Position numbers and translations under genes: made by a program
Notes under the pieces: generated by a model
What the model was told of the DNA's origin: nothing
Seen by the model: the letters and a program-made list of their open reading frames with translations, nothing else
Database searches by the model: none
Shown here: in pieces, positions 1 to 5,375 of the stretch
Numbering within the stretch: position 1 is the stretch's first letter
How the letters are laid out: every line of letters starts with the position of its first letter
Assembly (NCBI GenBank): GCA_016765255.1
Contig: JAESQI010000035.1
Location: 1-5,375, forward strand
DNA: 5,375 nucleotides
Source of the DNA: Robiginitomaculum sp.
Lineage (GTDB): Bacteria > Pseudomonadota > Alphaproteobacteria > Caulobacterales > Maricaulaceae
Direction: 5' to 3'

Positions 1-466
1 GCGCACATACCAAACCTTGGTACAAGTGGCGGGGCGAGCTGGGCGGGCGGATAAACCCGGCCACGCTCTGATCCAAACCCACATGCCCGAACACGAAGCC
101 CTACAAGCCTTGGCGGACGGGGATAGAGAAGGCTTTATCAGCGCCGAACTTTCGATGCGCGAACTACTTGGTCTGCCACCTTACGGAAAACTTGCCGCTG
201 TAATTATCTCTGCACCAGATGCACGTAAAGCTGATGAATTCGCCCGAAAATTCCTCGCTAAAGCCCCCCGCGCCGAAGGCATAGATATCCTCGGCCCTAG
301 CGAAGCCCCTATCGCTATCCTGCGCGGGCGACACCGCCGTAGATTTCTCATCAAGGCCGAAATGAAAGTAAATCTATCCGCCTATATGCAGGTCTGGAAA
401 TCCCGCCTTCGCCCCCCCAATAAAACCAAACTCCAAATTGACATCGACCCACAAGGATTTATGTAG
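1..466 (+). CDS. priA: Primosomal protein N' (replication restart helicase PriA), C-terminal part
   Basis: This is the 3' end of a gene that enters from the left edge; the frame is open from base 2 and gives 154 residues before the stop at 464-466. PriA is a 3'-to-5' superfamily 2 DNA helicase that recognises stalled or repaired forks and starts reloading of the replicative helicase. The fragment opens with RTYQTLVQVAGRAGRA, in which QVAGRAGR (fragment residues 8-15) is helicase motif VI with its arginine finger. Next comes the region with LGLPPYGKLAAVIIS, then ILGPSEAPIAILRGRHRRR and the ending DIDPQGFM, all typical of the PriA C-terminal domain in alphaproteobacteria. The TTG at 17 is an internal leucine codon, not a start. 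A run of seven C at 412-418 does not break the frame, because the expected family ending follows it. The gene ends with tandem stops TAG TAA. The identification is secure; the zinc-binding and N-terminal domains lie outside the window. Confidence 0.96.
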   Translation, partial: RTYQTLVQVAGRAGRADKPGHALIQTHMPEHEALQALADGDREGFISAELSMRELLGLPPYGKLAAVIISAPDARKADEFARKFLAKAPRAEGIDILGPSEAPIAILRGRHRRRFLIKAEMKVNLSAYMQVWKSRLRPPNKTKLQIDIDPQGFM

Positions 467-497
467 TAAAAGCGCAGGTTAAAAGAATGGGCAAATT

Positions 498-932
498 ATG
501 GTATATGCGAAGAAATTAATGATAGCCAAGGTGTTGGTGAGTGCTGGAATTACGATGTATACGCTTTTGCCTTTTGCTGTTGATTTTGGCACCAGCCACA
601 TAGGGGCAGAGCATTGGAGCCCCCATGCGCGTTTTCACCTAACGTGGGTTTTGTATGGCAATTTGATAGCGTTACCGATAATGCTATTCGCCATTTGGTC
701 GAAATTACATGGAACAGGTCGGTCTGTTCGGTTCGTAGCATTTCTTGGAATGGCGTATACACTGGGTTTTTATGTAGCCAATGCACTCAGCGGGAAATAC
801 GGCACGGCACTACATGATGATGGACATGAGCATCTCGTGCTGGGGGTGGATGGTAATCTTATCTCAACGAGTGTGATATTTTGTTTGTTTCTGCTCGGTG
901 CGATCATAAGTATTCGGCCTAAGAACACTTAA
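498..932 (+). CDS. Small four-helix membrane protein with histidine-rich loops, function unknown
   Basis: I do not recognise a function. The 144-residue product has four hydrophobic stretches at about residues 8-28, 49-67, 77-97 and 118-138. Basic residues sit at the N-terminus (KK, 5-6), in the middle loop (about 68-78) and at the C-terminus (RPKNT), so by the positive-inside rule both ends and loop 2 should be cytoplasmic. Loops 1 and 3 would then be periplasmic, and both are rich in histidine: H34, H39, H43 and H47 around WSPHARFH, and H106, H110 and H112 in HDDGHEH. From memory, a WxPHARFH motif after the first helix occurs in small uncharacterised membrane families such as DUF6640; I hold that link loosely. 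ATG 498 has only a weak purine stretch (AAAAGAA) upstream; ATG 519 (Met8), preceded by GAAGAAA, is an alternative start. The gene begins 31 bases after priA and could share its transcript. Local G+C is about 47%, lower than in priA. The long open frame and clean topology support a real gene. Confidence 0.8.
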   Translation: MVYAKKLMIAKVLVSAGITMYTLLPFAVDFGTSHIGAEHWSPHARFHLTWVLYGNLIALPIMLFAIWSKLHGTGRSVRFVAFLGMAYTLGFYVANALSGKYGTALHDDGHEHLVLGVDGNLISTSVIFCLFLLGAIISIRPKNT

Positions 933-935
933 AAA

Positions 936-970
936 CGTGCCAAAATATTGCCTAAAATCAGCGTGCCAAA
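936..970 (+). repeat. Nine-base direct repeat CGTGCCAAA, two copies
   Basis: CGTGCCAAA occurs at 936-944 and again at 962-970, 26 bases apart start to start. The reverse complement of its core, TTGGCA, occurs at 1001-1006 and, as TTTGGCA, at 1101-1107, so the leader holds four copies in both orientations. TTTGGCA also appears several times inside genes here (for example 1156-1162 and 1746-1752), so the shorter core carries little weight by itself. A repeated protein-binding site is possible but unproven. Confidence 0.4.
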
Positions 971-989
971 CAGTCATTACATATCACTG
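971..989. promoter_or_regulatory. Imperfect dyad, possible operator
   Basis: CAGTCAT at 971-977 and ATCACTG at 983-989 are inverted copies matching at six of seven positions, separated by five bases. The size and spacing fit a site for a dimeric regulator. It directly follows the second direct repeat and precedes the hairpin at 1000-1027. No specific regulator can be named, and chance is a fair alternative for a dyad this short. Confidence 0.25.
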
Positions 990-999
990 AAAAACAGGG

Positions 1000-1027
1000 C
1001 TTGGCAGGGTGAAAAACCCGTGCTAAG
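1000..1027 (+). other. RNA hairpin in the priA-side leader of atpH
   Basis: Bases 1000-1010 pair with 1016-1027 to give eleven pairs around a GAAAA loop (1011-1015), with one bulged G at 1020. The pair G1003-U1024 is a wobble that would become a C/A mismatch in a minus-strand transcript, so the fold favours RNA made from the + strand. No T-run follows it, so it is not a standard intrinsic terminator for the upstream gene. It could be a leader structure, an RNA stabiliser or the 3' end of the membrane-gene transcript. The pairing is directly visible; the role is open. Confidence 0.5.
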
Positions 1028-1117
1028 AGGCGTCAGATTTCGTGGTGAGAGCCATATATTACGCCGTATTTTGTTTTTCGCTCAGTTTTGCGTTGTCAAA
1101 TTTGGCAAATGTCATTT

Positions 1118-1124
1118 GAAAGAG
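1118..1124 (+). promoter_or_regulatory. Ribosome binding site that sets the atpH start
   Basis: GAAAGAG lies five bases before ATG 1130 and is the only good purine-rich element near the three in-frame starts (TTG 1088, ATG 1109, ATG 1130). It favours ATG 1130, which also gives the usual subunit length. Confidence 0.65.
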
Positions 1125-1129
1125 TTTTC

Positions 1130-1687
1130 ATGTCTAACCTAGAGGGAATTGTGAGTTTGGCAGCGGGGCGGTATGCTCAAGCTCTTTTGGAACTTGCGCA
1201 AAGCTCTAAGTCTTTGAAAACAGTAGAAAAAGACCTAAAAACACTCAAAAGCCTATTTATCAAAAGCGATGATTTACGGGCCATGGCAAACAGCCCTGTG
1301 ATCGCAGATACTGATAAGTTAAAAGCTTTATTGGCGGTTGCAAAGAAGGCCAAAATTGGCAAATTAACCACACAATTTATCGGAACGGTTGTAGAGAATC
1401 AGCGAGCGGGTGAAATTCCAGCTATGATTACAGCTTTCGAGCAAAGTGTAGCCGCGCTACGCGGTACGCAGAGCGCTGAAATATTCTCGGCCAAAAAACT
1501 CACGCCTGCGCAACTTAGCTCGATAAAAACGCAACTTAAAAAATCTCTTGGACGCACTGTAAGCGTGGAAACGCACATTGATCCAGAACTTCTCGGGGGG
1601 TTCGCCGTTAAAATCGGATCCCGGTATTTTGATAGCACGCTCAAGACAAAGCTTGAGGGTTTGAAAATGGCAATGAAAGAGGCATAA
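1130..1687 (+). CDS. atpH: F1 ATP synthase delta subunit
   Basis: The product (185 residues, within the usual range of about 175-190) is the delta subunit (OSCP in mitochondria). It sits on top of the alpha/beta hexamer and ties it to the peripheral stalk so that the head does not turn with the rotor. The N-terminal helical domain is marked by AAGRYAQALLELAQ (residues 11-24) and the SPVI segment near 55-58. The C-terminal part carries the delta-family signature at about 144-163, seen as IDPELLGGFAVKIGS (150-164), and ends with the usual amphipathic helix. ATG 1130 was chosen because GAAAGAG lies five bases upstream and the protein then begins MSNLEGIVSLAAGRYA, as in relatives. ATG 1109 and TTG 1088 are in frame but would add unusual residues. 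This is the first gene of the atp operon; atpA starts four bases after its stop. Its G+C is low, about 44% over the first two thirds. Confidence 0.96.
   Translation: MSNLEGIVSLAAGRYAQALLELAQSSKSLKTVEKDLKTLKSLFIKSDDLRAMANSPVIADTDKLKALLAVAKKAKIGKLTTQFIGTVVENQRAGEIPAMITAFEQSVAALRGTQSAEIFSAKKLTPAQLSSIKTQLKKSLGRTVSVETHIDPELLGGFAVKIGSRYFDSTLKTKLEGLKMAMKEA
1676..1682 (+). promoter_or_regulatory. atpA ribosome binding site inside the end of atpH
   Basis: AAAGAGG lies within the last codons of atpH, nine bases before ATG 1692. Ribosomes finishing atpH would pass over and expose it, which suggests translational coupling of the delta and alpha subunits. The coupling is inferred from spacing only. Confidence 0.6.
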
Positions 1688-1691
1688 TCTC

Positions 1692-3224
1692 ATGGATATT
1701 CGCGCCGCAGAAATTTCTAGCATTCTAAAAAAACAAATCAAAGGGTTTGGCACAAAAGCCAAAGTCAGTGACGTTGGACAGGTTTCGTCCGTAGGGGACG
1801 GGATTGCCCGTGTTCACGGTCTTGATAATGTTCGCGCTGGCGAAATGGTCGAATCTCCGGGCAGTGTTAAAGGTATGGCGCTTAACCTAGAGTCTGACAA
1901 TGTCGGTATCGTTATTTTTGGTGATGATCGTGGGATTAAAGAAGGCGATACAGTTAAACGTCTCGGCGAAATCGTCGATGTACCCGTTGGCATGGGCCTT
2001 CTGGGACGTGTTGTAAATGCACTCGGCGAGCCGATTGACGGCAAAGGCCCAATTAAAGCCAAAGAACGCCGCCGTGTGGACGTGAAAGCGCCAGGTATTA
2101 TCCCGCGTAAATCCGTGCATGAGCCAGTACAAACAGGGATTAAAGCCATTGACGCGCTCATCCCGATTGGTCGTGGCCAGCGCGAACTTATTATTGGTGA
2201 CCGCCAAACGGGCAAAACTGCAGTAGCTGTTGACGCGATCATCAACCAAAAGGCAGCTTTTGATAATGATGACGATAATGAAAAGCTATATTGTATCTAT
2301 GTGGTGATTGGTCAAAAACGTTCCACTGTGGCGCAACTTGTCAAAACCCTCGAAGAAAACGGCGCTATGTCTTATTCTATCATTGTGGCTGCGACGGCGT
2401 CCGAACCTGCCCCTATGCAGTATCTTGCACCATTTGCTGGCTGTGCCATGGGCGAGTTTTTCCGTGATAACGGCATGCATGCTCTCATCGTATATGATGA
2501 TTTATCAAAACAAGCGGTTGCTTACCGCCAGATGTCACTCCTCCTGCGTCGTCCTCCGGGCCGCGAAGCTTATCCAGGTGATGTGTTTTATCTGCACTCC
2601 AGACTGCTTGAACGTTCAGCCAAACTTAATGAGGCAAATGGCGGTGGTTCTATGACAGCTTTGCCAATCATTGAAACTCAAGGCAATGACGTGTCGGCAT
2701 TTATTCCGACCAATGTGATTTCTATTACCGATGGCCAGATTTTCCTCGAAACAGATTTGTTCTTCCAAGGCATCCGGCCAGCCCTGAACGTGGGTCTGTC
2801 CGTATCCCGCGTGGGTTCATCCGCGCAGATCAAAGCTATGAAACAAGTGGCTGGCCCGATTAAGGGTGAGCTGGCGCAATACCGAGAAATGGCGGCCTTT
2901 GCGCAATTTGGTTCTGATCTTGACGCTTCAACCCAAGCCATGTTGGCGCGTGGTGAGCGTTTGACGGAGCTCTTAAAACAACCACAATACTCGCCCCTCC
3001 AAGTGGAAGAACAAGTTTGTGTCTTGTATGCGGGTACACGCGGCTATCTTGACGGTATTGCGGTAAAAAAAGTGCAAGCTTACGAAAAAGAGCTTTTGGT
3101 GCACCTGAAAGGTCAACACGCTAAATTCTTGAACGAGATTAAAACGGGGAAGAAATTGACGGATGATCTTGAAGATCAGCTCAAAACAATTCTTGCAGCA
3201 TTCACTTCGAATTTTTCAGGTTAG
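1692..3224 (+). CDS. atpA: F1 ATP synthase alpha subunit
   Basis: This is the full-length alpha subunit, 510 residues against the usual 502-513. Three copies alternate with beta in the F1 head; alpha holds the non-catalytic nucleotide sites and contributes an arginine to each catalytic site. The N-terminal MDIRAAEISSILKKQI is the helix that contacts delta. A beta-barrel domain follows (about 25-95). The Walker A motif GDRQTGKT is at 169-176, Walker B ALIVYDD at 264-270, and the alpha/beta family signature PALNVGLSVS at 363-372. R373 in SVSR corresponds to the arginine finger (R376 in E. coli). A short acidic insertion at 191-197 (DNDDDNE) lies before KLYCIYVVIGQKRS; a variable insertion at this point is common in alphaproteobacterial AtpA. 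The helical C-terminal domain is complete. The ribosome binding site is AAAGAGG at 1676-1682 and the gene follows atpH by four bases. Nothing looks damaged. Confidence 0.99.
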   Translation: MDIRAAEISSILKKQIKGFGTKAKVSDVGQVSSVGDGIARVHGLDNVRAGEMVESPGSVKGMALNLESDNVGIVIFGDDRGIKEGDTVKRLGEIVDVPVGMGLLGRVVNALGEPIDGKGPIKAKERRRVDVKAPGIIPRKSVHEPVQTGIKAIDALIPIGRGQRELIIGDRQTGKTAVAVDAIINQKAAFDNDDDNEKLYCIYVVIGQKRSTVAQLVKTLEENGAMSYSIIVAATASEPAPMQYLAPFAGCAMGEFFRDNGMHALIVYDDLSKQAVAYRQMSLLLRRPPGREAYPGDVFYLHSRLLERSAKLNEANGGGSMTALPIIETQGNDVSAFIPTNVISITDGQIFLETDLFFQGIRPALNVGLSVSRVGSSAQIKAMKQVAGPIKGELAQYREMAAFAQFGSDLDASTQAMLARGERLTELLKQPQYSPLQVEEQVCVLYAGTRGYLDGIAVKKVQAYEKELLVHLKGQHAKFLNEIKTGKKLTDDLEDQLKTILAAFTSNFSG

Positions 3225-3247
3225 TCGAGTTTTAGGAGAGCGCGGCA

Positions 3248-4138
3248 ATGGCCAGCCTTAAAGAATTACAAAACCGGATCAAAAGCGTCAAGAATACGCA
3301 AAAGATCACCAAAGCCATGCAGATGGTGGCGGCGGCGAAACTCCGTAAAGCGCAAGAGGCTGCGGAGAAATCTCGTCCCTATTCTAGCCGTATTGGTGCG
3401 GTGATTGCTAATTTGTCGGCCTCTATGAAGGGAGCCGAGGGCGCGCCGAAATTACTTGTGGGCACGGGTTCCAACCAAGTTCAACTGCTTGTGGTGGCGA
3501 CCGCAGACCGTGGTCTTTGCGGTGGGTTTAACACCAATATTGTTCGTAAAGCTCGCGAAGAGATTACGTCATTAGAATCTGCTGGTAAAACCGTGAAAAT
3601 TTTCTGCATCGGCAAAAAAGGTTATGACCAGTTAAAGCGTCTTTATGATGATAAAATCGTCAAAATGGTGTCTTTAAAAGAGCATAAGACCTTAACAGGT
3701 GCGATTGCGGCTGAACTTGGCGGGACAGTTACCACCATGTTTGACGCGGGTGAATTTGATGTTTGTAAATTGATCTATTCCGAATATGAAAACGTCATGA
3801 CCCAAATCCCGACCATAAAAACCATGATCCCAGCGCTGGTTGATAGCGGCGAGGATGATGGCAGTGGCCCTGATCTTGGCGGCGCGGCTTATGAGTATGA
3901 GCCTGACGAAGAAGGTATTTTAAAAGTATTGCTCCCGCGCAATATCAACACGCAAATTTTCTCTGCACTTCTCGAAAATAGCGCTGGCGAAATGGGCTCC
4001 AAAATGGCGGCCATGGACAATGCGACCCGAAGCGCGGGCGATATGATTGATAAATTAACACTGACATTTAACCGGTCAAGACAGGCACAAATTACGTCTG
4101 AATTGATCGAAATTATTTCTGGCGCGGAAGCGCTTTAA
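3248..4138 (+). CDS. atpG: F1 ATP synthase gamma subunit
   Basis: The product (296 residues; E. coli gamma has 287) is the central rotor shaft, whose rotation inside the alpha/beta hexamer drives the three catalytic sites in turn. The N-terminal coiled-coil helix is plain in MASLKELQNRIKSVKNTQKI followed by TKAMQMVAAAKLRKAQ (residues 21-36). The central Rossmann-like domain contains VATADRGLCGGFN (83-95). The C-terminal helix ends with ITSELIEIISGAEA (282-295), the gamma family signature. The stretch at about 199-222 (DSGEDDGSG and YEYEPDEEG) is acidic and likely a loop; insertions are common there in alphaproteobacteria. TAGGAGAG at 3233-3240, with its AGGAG core nine bases before ATG 3248, is the strongest ribosome binding site in the operon. 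The gap to atpA is 23 bases and to atpD 16, with no terminator between them. Confidence 0.99.
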   Translation: MASLKELQNRIKSVKNTQKITKAMQMVAAAKLRKAQEAAEKSRPYSSRIGAVIANLSASMKGAEGAPKLLVGTGSNQVQLLVVATADRGLCGGFNTNIVRKAREEITSLESAGKTVKIFCIGKKGYDQLKRLYDDKIVKMVSLKEHKTLTGAIAAELGGTVTTMFDAGEFDVCKLIYSEYENVMTQIPTIKTMIPALVDSGEDDGSGPDLGGAAYEYEPDEEGILKVLLPRNINTQIFSALLENSAGEMGSKMAAMDNATRSAGDMIDKLTLTFNRSRQAQITSELIEIISGAEAL

Positions 4139-4154
4139 GCTAGAGGAAACGACG

Positions 4155-5375
4155 ATGGCTAAAAAACCAGTAGCAAAGAAGGCCGCAGTTAAAAAAACTG
4201 CCGCTAAGAAAGCACCAACTAAACGCAAAGCACCTGCCAAAAAAGTAGTTGCTAAAAAGGCAACGGGCCGCATCAGCCAAATCATTGGCGCGGTGATTGA
4301 CGTGGAATTTACGGGCGATTTGCCAGCGATTTTAAATGCGCTCGAAACCGATAACCAAGGTAATCGCCTTGTGCTTGAAGTGGCTCAGCATTTGGGACAA
4401 AATACTGTGCGGACGATTGCTATGGATAGTACGGAAGGCCTCGTTCGCGGACAGCCCGTTTCTGACACGGGCGATTCGATTATTGTACCTGTTGGCCCTG
4501 CAACACTTGGCCGTATCATGAATGTGATCGGCGAGCCAGTTGACGAAGCTGGCCCGATTAAAACCACAAAACGCATGTCTATTCACAGAGAAGCGCCCGC
4601 CTTTAAAGACCAAGCCACCGAGTCCGAAGTTCTGGCCACTGGCATCAAAGTCATTGACCTGCTTTGCCCCTATGTGAAGGGCGGCAAGATCGGCTTGTTT
4701 GGCGGTGCGGGTGTTGGCAAGACGGTTCTGATTATGGAATTGATCAATAATATCGCTAAATCATATGTCGGTTATTCTGTGTTTGCGGGTGTTGGCGAGC
4801 GTACGCGTGAAGGTAATGACCTGTACTGGGAAATGATCGAGAGTAATGTGAACGTCGAAGGCGGCGGCGGTGATAGCCGTTGTTCCCTTGTTTACGGACA
4901 GATGAATGAGCCTCCAGGTGCTCGTGCCCGTGTTGCTCTCACCGGTCTTACTCAGGCTGAATATTTCCGCGACGAAGAAGGCAAGGATGTGTTGTTCTTT
5001 GTGGACAATATATTCCGCTTTACTCAAGCGGGTTCCGAAGTGTCTGCCCTTCTTGGACGTATCCCTTCCGCCGTGGGTTACCAACCTACACTGGCCACTG
5101 AAATGGGCCAAATGCAGGAACGGATTACGTCAACCAACAAAGGATCAATTACATCCGTGCAAGCGATTTATGTGCCAGCCGATGATTTAACCGATCCAGC
5201 CCCTGCGGCATCCTTTGCCCATTTGGACGCGACAACGGTTCTAAACCGTGCCATCTCTGAAAAAGGCATCTATCCTGCGGTTGACCCGCTTGATAGTACG
5301 TCTCGTATCCTAGAGCCGCGCATCGTTGGCGACGACCATTACGCCGTTGCCCGTATGGTTCAGGAAATCTTGCAA
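4155..5375 (+). CDS. atpD: F1 ATP synthase beta subunit, 3' end outside the window
   Basis: The first 407 residues of the catalytic beta subunit are present; by alignment in mind with E. coli beta (460 residues) about 95 more lie beyond the edge. Beta makes or hydrolyses ATP at its interface with alpha. The Walker A motif GGAGVGKT is at 183-190 (catalytic K189). The catalytic base E215 lies in GERTREGND, Walker B is DVLFFVDN at 278-285 with D284, and the signature PAVDPLDSTS is at 374-383 with the adenine-contacting Y373 just before it. The usual beta start, TGRISQIIGAVIDVEF, begins only at residue 37. Before it is a 36-residue tail with 15 basic residues and no acidic one, built on a five-residue repeat. 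An insertion at about 232-241 (VNVEGGGGDS) is typical of alphaproteobacteria. GAGGA at 4143-4147, seven bases before ATG 4155, supports this start and therefore translation of the tail. Confidence 0.98.
   Translation, partial: MAKKPVAKKAAVKKTAAKKAPTKRKAPAKKVVAKKATGRISQIIGAVIDVEFTGDLPAILNALETDNQGNRLVLEVAQHLGQNTVRTIAMDSTEGLVRGQPVSDTGDSIIVPVGPATLGRIMNVIGEPVDEAGPIKTTKRMSIHREAPAFKDQATESEVLATGIKVIDLLCPYVKGGKIGLFGGAGVGKTVLIMELINNIAKSYVGYSVFAGVGERTREGNDLYWEMIESNVNVEGGGGDSRCSLVYGQMNEPPGARARVALTGLTQAEYFRDEEGKDVLFFVDNIFRFTQAGSEVSALLGRIPSAVGYQPTLATEMGQMQERITSTNKGSITSVQAIYVPADDLTDPAPAASFAHLDATTVLNRAISEKGIYPAVDPLDSTSRILEPRIVGDDHYAVARMVQEILQ
4158..4262 (+). repeat. 15-base periodic coding repeat for Lys/Ala pentads in AtpD
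   Basis: The codons for residues 2-36 of AtpD encode a degenerate five-residue pattern, xAKKx. Lysine pairs fall at residues 3-4, 8-9, 13-14, 18-19, then a KRK at 23-25, and again at 29-30 and 34-35, one extra residue in the KRK unit shifting the phase by one. The codons vary between units (AAA and AAG, GCT, GCC and GCA), so the repeat is stronger in protein than in DNA, which argues for selection on the peptide over a recent DNA duplication. Similar Lys/Ala/Pro repeats occur in histone H1-like tails of bacteria. Confidence 0.75.

Larger units (their letters stand above)
933..1129 (+). promoter_or_regulatory. Probable promoter and leader region of the atp operon
   Basis: This 197-base AT-rich gap is the only one in the window long enough to hold a promoter for atpHAGD. 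I see no convincing coding sequence and no pair of hexamers that clearly fits a sigma-70 promoter. The best -10 candidate is TATATT at 1055-1060, one base off consensus, but no good -35 lies 16-18 bases upstream. TTGGCA at 1001-1006 resembles a -35 but has a poor partner. The stretch does hold ordered structure: a direct repeat CGTGCCAAA at 936-944 and 962-970, an imperfect dyad at 971-989, a hairpin at 1000-1027, and short inverted repeats at 1096-1119 just before the atpH ribosome binding site. The promoter role is inferred from position. Confidence 0.5.

Noticed and set aside
412..418. Seven-C run in priA as a possible frameshift site
   Set aside because: The frame after the run continues into the normal PriA ending (DIDPQGFM) and stops at the expected place, so no shift is needed or indicated.
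1000..1027. Intrinsic terminator reading for the hairpin
   Set aside because: No T-run follows on the + strand. On the minus strand TTTTT comes a few bases after it, but there is no minus-strand gene to end and the wobble pair is lost there.
948..1142. A 64-codon open frame (TTG start) across the priA-atpH gap
   Set aside because: It has no ribosome binding site, starts with a rare codon, overlaps the atpH start, and its product shows no recognisable motif or clear topology. The stretch is better explained as leader DNA with RNA structure.
1814..2249. Long minus-strand open frames opposite atpA
   Set aside because: They are antisense shadows of a conserved gene whose own frame has all expected motifs; their products are low-complexity Ser/Pro/Arg-rich or unlike any family I know.
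4076..4285. Minus-strand open frame giving a hydrophobic Ala/Phe/Leu-rich peptide opposite the atpD start
   Set aside because: The hydrophobic look comes from reading lysine codons (AAA/AAG) as TTT/CTT on the other strand. It overlaps atpG and atpD and has no support of its own.

Overview
The window is a chromosomal segment carrying the 3' end of priA, one small unrecognised membrane-protein gene, and the F1 ATP synthase operon atpH-atpA-atpG-atpD, with atpD cut off by the right edge. All genes are on the + strand. The gene order (F1 genes alone in the order delta, alpha, gamma, beta, no F0 genes beside them, priA just upstream), the AtpA start MDIRAAEISS and the basic N-terminal extension on AtpD all point to an alphaproteobacterium. 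G+C is moderate: by hand count about 57% in the first 300 bases of priA, about 47% in the membrane gene and about 44% in part of atpH. A marine stalked or budding lineage near the Hyphomonadaceae/Maricaulales would fit, but that is a guess from memory of family styles.

Layout: 1-466 encodes the last 154 residues of the replication-restart helicase PriA, including helicase motif VI. After 31 bases, 498-932 encodes a 144-residue protein with four predicted membrane helices and two histidine-rich loops that should lie on the same side of the membrane. A 197-base non-coding stretch (933-1129) follows. It holds a 9-base direct repeat, an imperfect dyad and a good 11-pair hairpin, and it probably contains the atp leader and promoter. 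The operon then runs atpH (1130-1687), atpA (1692-3224), atpG (3248-4138) and atpD (4155 to the edge), with gaps of only 4, 23 and 16 bases. Each of these four genes has a recognisable Shine-Dalgarno sequence.

The four atp products form the catalytic head and part of the stalk of F1: delta attaches F1 to the peripheral stalk, alpha and beta form the hexamer with its nucleotide sites, and gamma is the rotor shaft. The epsilon gene (atpC) would be expected just past the right edge. All catalytic motifs are intact and I see no frameshift, insertion sequence, CRISPR array, tRNA or rRNA.

Most of the window is conserved housekeeping DNA, and I do not see a new multi-gene system. The points most worth a second look are the lysine/alanine five-residue repeat at the start of AtpD, the structured leader before atpH, and the histidine-rich membrane protein placed between priA and atpH.
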